From Rhodocyclaceae bacterium (GTDB lineage: Bacteria; Pseudomonadota; Gammaproteobacteria; Burkholderiales; Rhodocyclaceae), in contig JADKHX010000003.1 in NCBI GenBank assembly GCA_016721505.1, positions 310,001-374,000 on the forward strand: 64,000 nucleotides of DNA. The letters are read 5' to 3'. The position numbers were made by a program, and so were the translations under genes. This document shows, piece by piece, positions 18,251 to 26,909 of the stretch. Below the pieces are notes generated by a model. The model did not search any database. It had not been told where the DNA came from and saw only the letters and a program-made list of their open reading frames with translations. Within the stretch, counting starts at the first letter, position 1, and the number at the start of each line of letters is the position of its first letter.

Positions 18251-19267
18251 ATGAAAGTGTATTACGACAAAGACGCTGATCTCTCGCTCATCAAGGGCAA
18301 GAAGGTCACTATCGTTGGTTACGGCTCACAAGGTCACGCCCATGCCAACAACCTCAAAGAATCGGGCGTTAACGTGGTGGTCGGCCTACGCAAAGGCGGC
18401 GCTTCGTGGAGCAAGGCCGAAAAAGCTGGCCTAAAAGTTGAAGAAGTTGCAACTGCGGTCAAAGGTGCTGACGTGGTGATGATGCTCACGCCGGATGAGC
18501 ATATTGCAGCGATTTATGCGGGCGAAGTTGAACCGAATCTGAAACCGGGTGCAGCGCTGGCGTTTGCCCATGGCTTCAACATTCATTACGCTCAAGTGGT
18601 GCCGCGTAGCGATGTTGATGTGATCATGATTGCGCCAAAAGGCCCAGGGCATTTGGTACGTTCGACTTATGTCCAAGGCGGCGGTGTACCATCACTGATT
18701 GCAGTTCATCAAGATACAAGCGGCCGTGCCAAAGACATCGCGCTGTCCTACGCGGCAGCCAATGGCGGTACGCGCGGTGGCGTGATTGAAACTAGCTTCC
18801 GCGAAGAAACCGAGACCGATTTGTTCGGCGAGCAAGTGGTGCTGTGTGGTGGAACGGTGGAACTGATTAAGGCAGGTTACGAGACCTTGGTCGAAGCTGG
18901 CTACGCGCCGGAAATGGCCTACTTTGAGTGTTTGCACGAACTCAAACTGATCGTCGATTTGATCTACGAAGGTGGCTTGGCGAACATGCATTATTCAATT
19001 TCTAACAATGCTGAATTCGGCGATATCACCCGTGGCCCGCGCATTGTTACTGAAGAAACCAAGCGCGAGATGAAGAAGATTTTGGGCGAGATTCAGAGCG
19101 GCCAATATGCCCGCGAATTCATCCTCGAAAATCGCGCTGGCGCACCAATGTTGCATGCACAGCGACGCAATCTGGCCAATCATCCGATTGAGCAAGTAGG
19201 CGCGCAACTGCGTTCGATGATGCCGTGGATACAGAAGAACAAATTGGTTGATCAAAGCAAGAATTGA
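18251..19267 (+). CDS. ilvC: Ketol-acid reductoisomerase (NADP+), class I
   Basis: Converts acetolactate to 2,3-dihydroxyisovalerate and the homologous isoleucine precursor. The 338-residue protein is the short class I form. It has the Rossmann motif VGYGSQGHAHANNL, the NADPH-selecting VGLRKGGASWSKA loop and the metal-binding helices ETETDLFGEQVVLCGG and YFECLHELKLIVDLIYEGG. It follows ilvH by 36 bases and is closed by a strong terminator. Confidence 0.98.
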   Translation: MKVYYDKDADLSLIKGKKVTIVGYGSQGHAHANNLKESGVNVVVGLRKGGASWSKAEKAGLKVEEVATAVKGADVVMMLTPDEHIAAIYAGEVEPNLKPGAALAFAHGFNIHYAQVVPRSDVDVIMIAPKGPGHLVRSTYVQGGGVPSLIAVHQDTSGRAKDIALSYAAANGGTRGGVIETSFREETETDLFGEQVVLCGGTVELIKAGYETLVEAGYAPEMAYFECLHELKLIVDLIYEGGLANMHYSISNNAEFGDITRGPRIVTEETKREMKKILGEIQSGQYAREFILENRAGAPMLHAQRRNLANHPIEQVGAQLRSMMPWIQKNKLVDQSKN

Positions 19268-19283
19268 TTTCCAAAGCGACAAC

Positions 19284-19312
19284 AAAAAGCACAGCGGTGC
19301 TGTGCTTTTTTT
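19284..19312 (+). terminator. Rho-independent terminator after ilvC
   Basis: Stem AAAAGCACAGC / GCTGTGCTTTT with loop GGT, followed by a run of T (19304-19312). Placed 17 bases after the ilvC stop, so it ends the ilvBHC transcript. Confidence 0.9.
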
Positions 19313-19325
19313 ACGTCTGCAAACT

Positions 19326-19379
19326 CGTCAGTTGGTGCTGGTGATGGAATGGCCGGTTCATCGGCCACATGCCGTTACG
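19326..19379 (+). repeat. Dispersed motif copy 5, long variant (intergenic)
   Basis: Begins CGT plus the exact core CAGTTGGTGCTGG, then TGATGGAA, a hairpin TGGCCG-GTTCAT-CGGCCA, then CATGCCGTTACG. The hairpin segment splits the usual right half of the motif. A second long copy lies at 49820-49871. It sits between the ilvC terminator and pssA. Confidence 0.85.
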
Positions 19380-19450
19380 CCCGCACCAGACGCACCGACG
19401 ACGCGCTAGAATCGAGTGCGTACCGAGGATACAAACAAAGGTAAATCGCA

Positions 19451-20221
19451 ATGCAGTTTCCAAAGAATAGCAAAGGCTTGATGAACCCAGAATTGCGTCG
19501 GCGAGGAATATTTCTGCTACCCAATGCGATCACGACGGCTGCGCTTTTTGCGGGGTTTTACGCCATCGTTCAAGCGATGAATGGACGCTATGAAATTTCT
19601 GCCGTGTCAATCTTTGCCGCGATGGTGCTCGACGGACTTGACGGTCGCGTAGCGCGTCTTACACGCACGCAAAGCGCATTTGGTGCGGAATACGATTCAT
19701 TGTCCGATATGGTTTCGTTCGGTGCGGCACCTGCGCTGGTGATTTATGAGTATGTGCTCAAAGGCTTAGGAAATTTTGGTTGGGCGGCCGCATTCATATA
19801 CTGCGCATGTGCTGCATTGAGATTGGCGCGCTTCAACACCAACATCGGAATCGTCGACAAACGATATTTTCAAGGCATGCCAAGTCCTGCGGCAGCCGCT
19901 CTGGTGGCTGGTTTGGTTTGGTTGATTCATGATTTGAGCATCCCTGTTAATGACATTCGAATTGCGGCGGCAGTGCTGACAATATTCGCTGGCGTCACAA
20001 TGGTTAGCAACATCCGGTTCTACTCCGGCAAGGAATTCAATCCTCGCCGCAGTGTCCCGTTCTTTGCCGTCGCCGCCATTGCACTTGGCTTTGCGCTGAT
20101 TTCGTTTTACCCACCCGGCGTGTTGTTTGCCGTGTTTTTGATCTACGCGATGTCGGGTTACGTGCTCACTTACTTTCAGTGGCGCGCTCAACGCAGCGCC
20201 AAAACCAAGCCACTTGCATGA
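19451..20221 (+). CDS. pssA: CDP-diacylglycerol-serine O-phosphatidyltransferase
   Basis: Makes phosphatidylserine, the precursor of phosphatidylethanolamine. The 256-residue multi-pass membrane protein has the CDP-alcohol phosphotransferase signature DGLDGRVARLTRTQSAFGAEYDSLSD (residues about 58-85) and several hydrophobic helices after it. Type II (Bacillus-like) PssA is usual in betaproteobacteria. psd, often just upstream, is not present here. Confidence 0.95.
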   Translation: MQFPKNSKGLMNPELRRRGIFLLPNAITTAALFAGFYAIVQAMNGRYEISAVSIFAAMVLDGLDGRVARLTRTQSAFGAEYDSLSDMVSFGAAPALVIYEYVLKGLGNFGWAAAFIYCACAALRLARFNTNIGIVDKRYFQGMPSPAAAALVAGLVWLIHDLSIPVNDIRIAAAVLTIFAGVTMVSNIRFYSGKEFNPRRSVPFFAVAAIALGFALISFYPPGVLFAVFLIYAMSGYVLTYFQWRAQRSAKTKPLA

Positions 20222-20248
20222 GTGCAACAAACTCGATATAGTCAGCCC

Positions 20249-20371
20249 ATGCTTGAATATTTCTTCATCGCTGTTTTGATGTCTGCTGTCACTGGCGCGC
20301 TAATCGCACGCCGGTCGCAACGTGCACTGCTGCTTGCTCAGCGGCTGCCGCTGCTGCGCCCCAAGCGCTAA
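20249..20371 (+). CDS. Leucine-rich 40-residue ORF ahead of leuA
   Basis: An ATG-started ORF between pssA and leuA encoding a hydrophobic N-terminus (MLEYFFIAVLMSAVTGALIA) and a basic, Leu-rich end (RRSQRALLLAQRLPLLRPKR). Six of the eleven codons in the ALLLAQRLPLL stretch are leucine codons (five CTG, one CTT). This may be a leucine attenuation leader for leuA or simply a small membrane protein. I see no clear competing terminator hairpin in the 109 bases before leuA, which weakens the leader idea. Confidence 0.5.
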   Translation: MLEYFFIAVLMSAVTGALIARRSQRALLLAQRLPLLRPKR

Positions 20372-20480
20372 AAATCCTACCCCACAATTTGTGTTTCACC
20401 CACCGGCTCCGACGACGGGGCTTCACTTCGTTTGCTCTTTTTCATTCCGCTTCTATTAACTCCCTCCAAAGGATTCAATC

Positions 20481-22019
20481 ATGGCAAAGCAAAAACTAAT
20501 CATTTTCGACACCACCATGCGCGATGGCGAACAAAGCCCCGGCGCCGCGATGAGTCGTGATGACAAGCTGAGGATTGCGCGCCAGTTGGAGCGGATGCGT
20601 GTCGACGTAATCGAGGCAGGATTTCCAGCCGCATCACCGGGCGATTTTGAATCGGTGAAAGCCGTGGCGGAAGCGATAAAGGAGTCGACGATTTGTGGCT
20701 TGGCGCGCGCCAACGAAGCCGATATTCGTCGCGCCGGTGAAGCCATACGTCCTGCCAAATCCGGGCGGATTCACACCTTCATCGCGACCAGCCCAATCCA
20801 CATGGAAATGAAACTGCGGATGTCGCCGGAACAGGTGCTTGAGCAAGCCATCAAAGCAGTCAAATGGGCGCGTGAATACACCGACGACGTGGAGTTTTCG
20901 GCCGAAGATGCCGTACGCTCTGATAGCGATTTTCTCTGCCGCGTTTTTGAAGAGGTTATCAAAGCCGGCGCAACCACGATTAACGTTCCCGACACGGTGG
21001 GTTACAGCATCCCATCCGTTTGGGGTGAGCGAATTCGCAGCTTGATTGAGCGCGTGCCGAACTCTGACAAAGTGATTTGGTCTACCCATTGCCACAATGA
21101 TTTGGGGTTGGCCGTAGCGAATTCATTGGCCGCAGTTTTGAATGGTGCGCGGCAGGTTGAATGCACGATCAATGGCCTCGGTGAGCGTGCAGGCAATGCC
21201 TCAATGGAAGAGGTCGTCATGGCGATCCGCACGCGCAGCGACTTGTTTGATTGCGAAACCGGCGTGGACATTAGCCAAATTGTTCCAGCTTCCAAACTAG
21301 TCAGTCAAATCACTGGTTATCCGGTGCAACCGAATAAAGCAGTAGTTGGCGCTAATGCTTTTGCACACGAATCCGGCATCCATCAAGATGGCGTGCTCAA
21401 ACATCGTGAGACCTACGAAATCATGCGTGCCGAAGATGTGGGTTGGACCACCAATCGACTCACTCTAGGAAAGTTGTCAGGCCGCAATGCCTTCAAATCG
21501 CGGCTCAACGAACTTGGCATTTCGCTCGCCAGTGAAGACGCGATGAACAAAGTTTTTGCGCGCTTCAAAGAGCTTGCCGACAAGAAACGCGAGATCTTCG
21601 ACGAAGATATTCACGCGCTGGTTTCCGACGACGTCACAGATCCGGAAGATGATTATTACAAGTTGATCGCGTTCAGCTTTCATTCGGAAACCGGTGAAAC
21701 ACCGCAGGCCAAGTTAACTTTGTCGGCGGATGGGCACGAGGTAATAGAGCAATCGAGCGGCAGTGGTCCCGTTGATGCGACATTCAAGGCGATAGAAAGT
21801 ATGGCCAAAAGTGGATCAGAACTGTTGCTGTATTCGGTCAACGCAATCACTACGGGGACTGACGCGCAAGGCGAAGTGACTGTAAGGCTGATGCATGATG
21901 GCCGGATTGTGAATGGTCAAGGTGCCGATACTGACATCATTGCGGCATCCGCCAAGGCTTATCTAAATGCGCTCAATAAACTGCATGCCGGGAAGGAAAA
22001 GCTGAACCCGCAACTTTAG
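20481..22019 (+). CDS. leuA: 2-isopropylmalate synthase
   Basis: First committed step of leucine synthesis, condensing acetyl-CoA with 2-oxoisovalerate. The 512-residue protein has the TIM-barrel signature IFDTTMRDGEQSPGAAM, metal ligands in STHCHNDLGLAVAN and NGLGERAGNASMEEV, the EHESGIHQDG-type loop (FAHESGIHQDGVLKHR), and a C-terminal LeuA regulatory domain (about 390-505) that senses leucine. A fair ribosome site (AAAGGA) lies about 8 bases upstream. The stop abuts the convergent DUF2069 gene. Confidence 0.97.
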   Translation: MAKQKLIIFDTTMRDGEQSPGAAMSRDDKLRIARQLERMRVDVIEAGFPAASPGDFESVKAVAEAIKESTICGLARANEADIRRAGEAIRPAKSGRIHTFIATSPIHMEMKLRMSPEQVLEQAIKAVKWAREYTDDVEFSAEDAVRSDSDFLCRVFEEVIKAGATTINVPDTVGYSIPSVWGERIRSLIERVPNSDKVIWSTHCHNDLGLAVANSLAAVLNGARQVECTINGLGERAGNASMEEVVMAIRTRSDLFDCETGVDISQIVPASKLVSQITGYPVQPNKAVVGANAFAHESGIHQDGVLKHRETYEIMRAEDVGWTTNRLTLGKLSGRNAFKSRLNELGISLASEDAMNKVFARFKELADKKREIFDEDIHALVSDDVTDPEDDYYKLIAFSFHSETGETPQAKLTLSADGHEVIEQSSGSGPVDATFKAIESMAKSGSELLLYSVNAITTGTDAQGEVTVRLMHDGRIVNGQGADTDIIAASAKAYLNALNKLHAGKEKLNPQL

Positions 22020-22391
22020 TTAGTGTTGTGACGGCGTGTCGCCAGCACCAACTGGCGACCTGCCGGTTTCTCGTGCGTAAAAGACACAGCAGCAAAAAAA
22101 CACCAGCGCCAAAATGAGTTCGGCAGCAGCCAGAGCGTGACTTAAACCGACATCCGAAAATGCACGCACGACACCCTCGCTGATGTAAGCCAAGGCCAGA
22201 AATGCCGCCCATTGATGGGTGTAACGGCGACCGTGCAAGATGCCAAAAAGTGGAAGCAAAAGTGGCAATGCTTTTAGCCCAAGCGCAGAGCCACCGACAC
22301 GCACTGGCGCGAGCCAAAACTCCCAAGCGAGACAAAGGAAAATCAAACAGATGAGACTGATGATTGCGCCGAGGTTAAGTCGCCTAATCAT
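22020..22391 (-). CDS. DUF2069 family membrane protein
   Basis: A 123-residue protein with four predicted membrane helices, starting with IISLICLIFLCLAWEFWLAPV; the block LLPLFGILHGRRYTHQWAAFLALAYISEGVVRAFSD is typical of DUF2069. The C-terminal RSPVGAGDTPSQH is encoded by a motif copy, so the repeat supplies the protein's tail. Its start overlaps the wrbA stop by four bases. Function unknown. Confidence 0.85.
   Translation of the reverse strand: MIRRLNLGAIISLICLIFLCLAWEFWLAPVRVGGSALGLKALPLLLPLFGILHGRRYTHQWAAFLALAYISEGVVRAFSDVGLSHALAAAELILALVFFCCCVFYARETGRSPVGAGDTPSQH
22031..22057 (-). repeat. Dispersed motif copy 6 (3' end of DUF2069 gene)
   Basis: Minus strand reads CGC plus the exact core, then CGACACGCCGT. 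Here the stem CGCCAG-TTGGTG-CTGGCG is perfect. Sense to the gene, frame VGAGDTP. Confidence 0.9.
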
Positions 22392-22993
22392 GCGGCCAGC
22401 TTCAACGCGGTGAGTGCGAGCCGTTTGCCCAGCGCTTGCGCGAGCAAGATTTCATGTGCGGTGCATTGCGTAGCGCCGTCCGATCCGCTGACATGACTTG
22501 CACCATAGGGAGTACCGCCTTGCTGAGTCAGGCTGAGTGCTGATTCTGTATAGGGAATGCCAACCAACACCATACCGTGATGCAAGAAGGGCAGAGCCAT
22601 TGATAACAAAGATGATTCTTGGCCGCCATGCATGCTCGACGATGAAGTGAACACTGCGGCAGGTTTGCCCGCTAGCGAACCATTTAGCCACTGAGGTGCC
22701 GTCGAATCGATAAAATACTTCAGTGGTGCAGCCATGTTGCCAAAGCGAACGGGGCTACCGAAAGCAATTCCGATGCATTCTTCTAAGTCAGCAAGCTCAA
22801 CATAGGGCGGACCGGATTCCGGAACATTTGACGAAACGCTCTCACTGCGTTCACATATCGCCGAAATTTTTGGCACCGTCCGTACCCGTGCCGTAACGCC
22901 TGAGACTTGCTCAATACCTTTGGCAATCCAACGCGCCAGTTCTTTGACCGAGCCATGCTGACTGTAATACAGCACCAAAACTTCGCGCGTCAT
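22388..22993 (-). CDS. wrbA: NAD(P)H:quinone oxidoreductase WrbA
   Basis: A flavodoxin-fold FMN enzyme that reduces quinones by two electrons. The 201-residue protein starts EVLVLYYSQHGSVKELARWIAKG with the phosphate-binding loop, and has GSPVRFGNMAAPLKYFID and VFTSSSSMHGGQESSLLSM, both FMN-contact segments of WrbA. It carries a modest insertion around residues 43-62. Operon with DUF2069; divergent from yihY. Confidence 0.92.
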   Translation of the reverse strand: MTREVLVLYYSQHGSVKELARWIAKGIEQVSGVTARVRTVPKISAICERSESVSSNVPESGPPYVELADLEECIGIAFGSPVRFGNMAAPLKYFIDSTAPQWLNGSLAGKPAAVFTSSSSMHGGQESSLLSMALPFLHHGMVLVGIPYTESALSLTQQGGTPYGASHVSGSDGATQCTAHEILLAQALGKRLALTALKLAA

Positions 22994-23031
22994 AGCTTTT
23001 CTTTAACTGTCTTATACAATCGCTCAATTAT

Positions 23032-23868
23032 ATGTGGCTTCTTTCTCCCTTCCGTCTGATCTATCGCGCCGCGAAACGGTTTCACACCGAGAAATTTGTG
23101 CAAACTGCGGCTGCACTGTCCTTCACCACACTGCTGGCGTTGGTACCGATGGTCGCGGTAGCTTTCGCTTTAATCTCGCAGTTTTCATTCACCAGCGGTT
23201 TGGGTGCGGCGCTAGAGAAATTTCTGCTGTCGACATTGTTGCCAGACAAAGCAGGCGCGTTGATTGCCAAATACCTTACGCAGTTTGTTCATCGGGGCGA
23301 GCAAGCAACTCTGATCGGCATGGGGGCACTCGCATTGACGGCATTGATGCAAATGCTGACGATAGAGCATGCGTTCAACGGAATTTGGCGAATAAACCAA
23401 CATCGCCCATTCCTTCGTCGCGTCACAATGCATACGGTCGCGTTGCTGCTTGGGCCGATCATTTTCGGCGCGGCTTTGTTGGCACTTACTTTCGTAGCAA
23501 CGGCCTCCATGGGTTTGGTCGACGAACCAATGTGGGCGCAGGCATCCATCGACAAAGGTCTTTCGTTCGGATTCACCATGAGTTTTTTCGCATTACTGTA
23601 TTGGCGTGTGCCAAACACTGAAGTGCCACCATTTCACGCACTGTTGGGTGGGCTCGTGGCGGCCGCAGGATTTACCGCATTGCATAAGTTATTTGCCTTC
23701 TACATCGTAAAATTGCCATCGTATACAATGATTTATGGCGCATTCTCGGTGATGCCCGTGTTCCTCACTTGGATTTATTTGTCGTGGAGCGTGATTCTGG
23801 CTGGTGCCTTATTGGTCGCCGAAATGTCAGATTCGACCAAGCCGACGAAGGCGCGAGGGGTTCGGTGA
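23032..23868 (+). CDS. YihY/BrkB-family inner membrane protein
   Basis: A 278-residue protein with six membrane helices. It has the conserved N-terminal FVQTAAALSFTTLLALVPMVAVAF block, NGIWRINQHRP, YWRVPNTEVP, and the C-terminal MIYGAFSVMPVFLTWIYLSWSVILAGA. Once called ribonuclease BN, the family is now regarded as membrane proteins of uncertain function. This version lacks the long C-terminal cytoplasmic domain found in some relatives. Confidence 0.9.
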   Translation: MWLLSPFRLIYRAAKRFHTEKFVQTAAALSFTTLLALVPMVAVAFALISQFSFTSGLGAALEKFLLSTLLPDKAGALIAKYLTQFVHRGEQATLIGMGALALTALMQMLTIEHAFNGIWRINQHRPFLRRVTMHTVALLLGPIIFGAALLALTFVATASMGLVDEPMWAQASIDKGLSFGFTMSFFALLYWRVPNTEVPPFHALLGGLVAAAGFTALHKLFAFYIVKLPSYTMIYGAFSVMPVFLTWIYLSWSVILAGALLVAEMSDSTKPTKARGVR

Positions 23869-23896
23869 GATTGTGGTAACGGTGTGGTAAAAGTCC

Positions 23897-23925
23897 TTGC
23901 CGATTAGCGCTTGTTTCGCTAGAAT
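23897..23925 (+). promoter_or_regulatory. Promoter of rpsP-rimM-trmD-rplS
   Basis: TTGCCG, a 17-base spacer and TAGAAT, ending 32 bases before the rpsP ATG. Confidence 0.65.
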
Positions 23926-23957
23926 CGTGGGCTTTTCATCGAATACGAGAGAACGAT

Positions 23958-24212
23958 ATGGTGGTTATCCGTCTCGCGCGTAGCGGCGCCAAAAAGCGTC
24001 CGTTCTTCAACATGGTAGTTACTGATTCGCGCAATCGTCGCGACGGTCGCTTCGTTGAGCGCATTGGTTTTTACAATCCTAAAGCGGCTCAGTCTGAACC
24101 AGGCTTGGTTATTGATACCGCACGACTTGAGTTTTGGCAGGGCCATGGTGCTCAGTTGTCTGACACGGCTGCACGCCTTGTGAAACAGGCAGCAAAGCAG
24201 AAAGCGGCTTAA
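23958..24212 (+). CDS. rpsP: 30S ribosomal protein S16
   Basis: An 84-residue small-subunit protein: MVVIRLARSGAKKRPFFNMVVTDSRNRRDGRFVERIGFYNP is the family signature, with a Lys/Ala-rich tail. It opens the widespread rpsP-rimM-trmD-rplS operon. A stem-loop overlaps its stop codon. Confidence 0.98.
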   Translation: MVVIRLARSGAKKRPFFNMVVTDSRNRRDGRFVERIGFYNPKAAQSEPGLVIDTARLEFWQGHGAQLSDTAARLVKQAAKQKAA

Positions 24213-24222
24213 TCGCCGCTTT
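24201..24222 (+). other. Stem-loop at the rpsP/rimM junction
   Basis: Perfect 8-base stem AAAGCGGC / GCCGCTTT with loop TTAATC spanning the rpsP stop codon. There is no T tract, so it is more likely an mRNA-stability or attenuation element than a terminator. Such a step would favour rpsP over rimM and trmD output. Confidence 0.5.
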
Positions 24223-24228
24223 AGCCAG

Positions 24229-24735
24229 ATGATTGTTTTGGGGCGCATTCTTGCTCCATATGGCGTGCAAGGTTGGTTGCGAGTTCATGCATTTGGTGAC
24301 GATCCATTAGCTTGGGGTCGAATGCAAAACCTCTGGTTTTGTGACGACGAAAATGCGGAAGATGCGCGTTGGCAATCGGTCGAGCTTGAGCAAATAAAGC
24401 GGCATGCCAGCGGGATTGTTATTAAGTTCAAGAGTATTTCTGATCGCGATTCCGCCGAAAGTTTTTCGCCATGCTTTATCGGCGCACCGCGTGAAGCGTT
24501 GCCGAAAACCGCGAACGACGAATATTACTGGTCGGATTTAATCGGATTACAAGTCGTGAATCTTTCGGCGGTGGTTCTCGGCAAGATTTCAACGCTACTC
24601 GATTCGGGCGCGAATCAAGTTTTGGTGGTTGAAGGTCAAGATAAGCAGCATTTGTTGCCATTTGTCGCACCGATTGTTAAGTCCGTCGATCTGAAGGCAA
24701 AGCAAGTATCGGTTGATTGGGAAGCAGATTGGTGA
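24229..24735 (+). CDS. rimM: Ribosome maturation factor RimM
   Basis: A 168-residue 30S assembly factor. It has the N-terminal beta-barrel (IVLGRILAPYGVQGWLRVHAFGDDP) and the PRC-barrel domain with EYYWSDLIGLQVVN and HLLPFVAPIVKSVD. RimM binds S19 during assembly. It lies 16 bases after rpsP and 7 bases before trmD. Confidence 0.96.
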   Translation: MIVLGRILAPYGVQGWLRVHAFGDDPLAWGRMQNLWFCDDENAEDARWQSVELEQIKRHASGIVIKFKSISDRDSAESFSPCFIGAPREALPKTANDEYYWSDLIGLQVVNLSAVVLGKISTLLDSGANQVLVVEGQDKQHLLPFVAPIVKSVDLKAKQVSVDWEADW

Positions 24736-24742
24736 GTGCCTG

Positions 24743-25486
24743 ATGACGCTGCGCTTTGACGTGGTAACGCTGTTTCCTGAGATGTTTTCGGCGATTACCG
24801 AAGCGGGGATTACGCGACGCGCATTGGAATCAGGGTTGTGGCAATTGCAGACGTGGAATCCACGCGAATGCACGACCGACACGCATAGGACTGTCGATGA
24901 TCGACCTTATGGCGGCGGTCCTGGAATGGTGATGATGGCTGCACCCTTGGAACAAAGCATTACTGCAGCAAAGATTGCGCGAGGGGACGAAGCTTTAGTT
25001 GTGTATTTGTCGCCGCAGGGCAAGCCACTTACGCAGAAATTTGCGTCGGATTTGGCCAAGACCAGCGGCGCGATATTGTTGTGCGGGCGGTACGAAGGCG
25101 TTGATGAACGCGTCATCGAGCGTTGTGTAGATGTTGAGGTTTCGCTGGGAGATTTTGTGTTGTCGGGCGGTGAGCTTGCTGCCATGGCACTGATTGATGC
25201 CTGCGTTCGCCAAGTGCCTGGTGCGCTGGGTGACAGCAACTCGGCGGCAGAAGATTCGTTTGCCGATGGCTTGTTGGATTGTCCGCACTACACACGGCCC
25301 GAGGTTTACGAGAATTGCGTAGTTCCGGAAGTGTTGCTTTCCGGAGATCATGAGAAAATACGATGCTGGCGTTTGACGCAAGCATTGGCAAGAACCGCGA
25401 CGCGGCGACCGGATTTGTTGGAACACCGGGCGTTGAGTCAGGAAGAAGCAGCATTGTTGGCGGAGCATCGCCGCAACTGCAATTAA
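24743..25486 (+). CDS. trmD: tRNA (guanine-N1-)-methyltransferase
   Basis: Methylates G37 of tRNAs to prevent frameshifting. The 247-residue SPOUT enzyme has RFDVVTLFPEMFSAITEAGITRRA, the DDRPYGGGPGMVMM loop, LLCGRYEGVDERV and the AdoMet knot SLGDFVLSGGELAAM. The ATG at 24743 follows the rimM stop by 7 bases; upstream in-frame starts fall inside rimM and are less likely. Confidence 0.97.
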   Translation: MTLRFDVVTLFPEMFSAITEAGITRRALESGLWQLQTWNPRECTTDTHRTVDDRPYGGGPGMVMMAAPLEQSITAAKIARGDEALVVYLSPQGKPLTQKFASDLAKTSGAILLCGRYEGVDERVIERCVDVEVSLGDFVLSGGELAAMALIDACVRQVPGALGDSNSAAEDSFADGLLDCPHYTRPEVYENCVVPEVLLSGDHEKIRCWRLTQALARTATRRPDLLEHRALSQEEAALLAEHRRNCN

Positions 25487-25561
25487 AAGCTGCATTTAAC
25501 AGGCAATGTTGGCGCCTGCTCTGGATGCAAGGCCACTGGCCATTGGATAAACGGAGAAGTT

Positions 25562-25948
25562 ATGAACTTGATCGATCAGTTGGAAAAAGAAGAAATTGCT
25601 CGCCTTGGGAAGGTGATCCCGGAATTTTCACCCGGCGACACGCTAGTAGTCAGCGTCAACGTGGTTGAAGGTGAGCGCAAGCGCGTTCAAGCATTTGAAG
25701 GCGTTGTCGTTGCGAAACGCAATCGTGGCTTGAATTCCAGTTTCATCGTGCGAAAGGTATCGTCGGGCGAAGGCGTGGAACGTACTTTCCAAACCTACTC
25801 ACCACTTATTTCAAGCATTGAAGTGAAGCGCCGTGGCGATGTACGCCGTGCCAAGCTTTACTACTTGCGTGATCGTTCCGGCAAGTCGGCGCGTATCAAA
25901 GAGAAGCTGTCACGAACAGTAAAACCAGCTCGCGCGACATCTGCGTAA
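25562..25948 (+). CDS. rplS: 50S ribosomal protein L19
   Basis: A 128-residue large-subunit protein at the 30S-50S interface. It begins MNLIDQLEKEEIARLGKVIPEFSPGDTL and has the signature RVQAFEGVVVAKRNRGLNSSFIVRKVSSGEGVERTF. It is the last gene of the operon, closed by a terminator 17 bases later. Confidence 0.98.
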   Translation: MNLIDQLEKEEIARLGKVIPEFSPGDTLVVSVNVVEGERKRVQAFEGVVVAKRNRGLNSSFIVRKVSSGEGVERTFQTYSPLISSIEVKRRGDVRRAKLYYLRDRSGKSARIKEKLSRTVKPARATSA

Positions 25949-25964
25949 GTCGTTTTGCAAACAA

Positions 25965-25992
25965 TAAAAAAGGCCGCATCGCGGCCTTTTTT
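25965..25992 (+). terminator. Bidirectional terminator between rplS and folE2
   Basis: Stem AAAAAAGGCCGC / GCGGCCTTTTTT with loop ATC. T tracts on both strands suit the convergent genes on either side. Confidence 0.92.
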
Positions 25993-26012
25993 ATTGCCTT
26001 TCCAACGCGCAA

Positions 26013-26819
26013 TTATTTTGAATGCTTCTTGCGTTCTATAAGCGCATAGGCCGAATGATTGTGAATCGACTCGAAGTTTTCGCTTTCGACAATATAGGAA
26101 TCAATGCGTGGGTCGGCATTGAGCACGCCTGCGACATCGCGTACCAAGTCCTCAACGAATTTTGGATTGTCATAAGCGCGCTCGGTGACGTATTTTTCAT
26201 CGGGCCGTTTGAGTAGGCCATAGAGTTCGCAAGACGCTTGTTGCTCGGCAATTTGCACCAGTTCTTCAATCCAAACAAAGCCGTTGGTGGTCGCGGTGAT
26301 GGTGACGTGCGAGCGCTGATTGTGTGCGCCACGCTCGGAGATTTTCTTCGAACAAGGGCACAAGCTGGTGACTGGCACGACAACTTTCATGGTTTGCGTA
26401 TACGCGCCGCCCTCTTTAACTTCGCCGGAAAATGTCACGTCGTAATCCATCAAACTCTTGACCCCCGAGACCGGCGCGGTTTTGTTGATGAAATAAGGAA
26501 AGCTCATTTCTATCAGGCCGGTTTCAGCTTCTAGGCGAACGGCCATTTCACGCAACATCGATTCAAAACTTTCCACGGAAATTTCTTGCTCGTGGATGTT
26601 CAGAATCTCAACGAAGCGAGACATATGCGTGCCTTTGAAATTGTGCGGCAGGCCAACATACATGTTGAAAGTCGCTATGGTGTGCTGAACCCCAGCGCCT
26701 TTGTCCAAGACTCGAATCGGATGGCGAATTGCTTTGATGCCGACTTTGTCGATGGGTAACTGCCTTGAGTCCGCGCTGTTTTGGACATCGGCAATCGGCA
26801 TCGGATGCCTACTATTCAT
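26013..26819 (-). CDS. folE2: GTP cyclohydrolase FolE2 (type IB)
   Basis: Opens GTP to 7,8-dihydroneopterin triphosphate for folate. The 268-residue protein is the FolE2 type that can work without zinc. It contains VGLPHNFKGTHMSRFVEIL, the metal-ligand cysteine region PVTSLCPCSKKISERGAHNQRSH and a C-terminal SENFESIHNHSAYALIE. The gene stands alone, with no zinc-regulator context visible, so this may be the genome's regular enzyme. Confidence 0.95.
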   Translation of the reverse strand: MNSRHPMPIADVQNSADSRQLPIDKVGIKAIRHPIRVLDKGAGVQHTIATFNMYVGLPHNFKGTHMSRFVEILNIHEQEISVESFESMLREMAVRLEAETGLIEMSFPYFINKTAPVSGVKSLMDYDVTFSGEVKEGGAYTQTMKVVVPVTSLCPCSKKISERGAHNQRSHVTITATTNGFVWIEELVQIAEQQASCELYGLLKRPDEKYVTERAYDNPKFVEDLVRDVAGVLNADPRIDSYIVESENFESIHNHSAYALIERKKHSK

Positions 26820-26909
26820 GATGTGATTTCTCGCCAGTTTGCAAGGACAGATGCAAAAGTGTAACTATATCAATTCCGACCAAAATACTCAACTATTAGG
26901 CGTTTGCCA

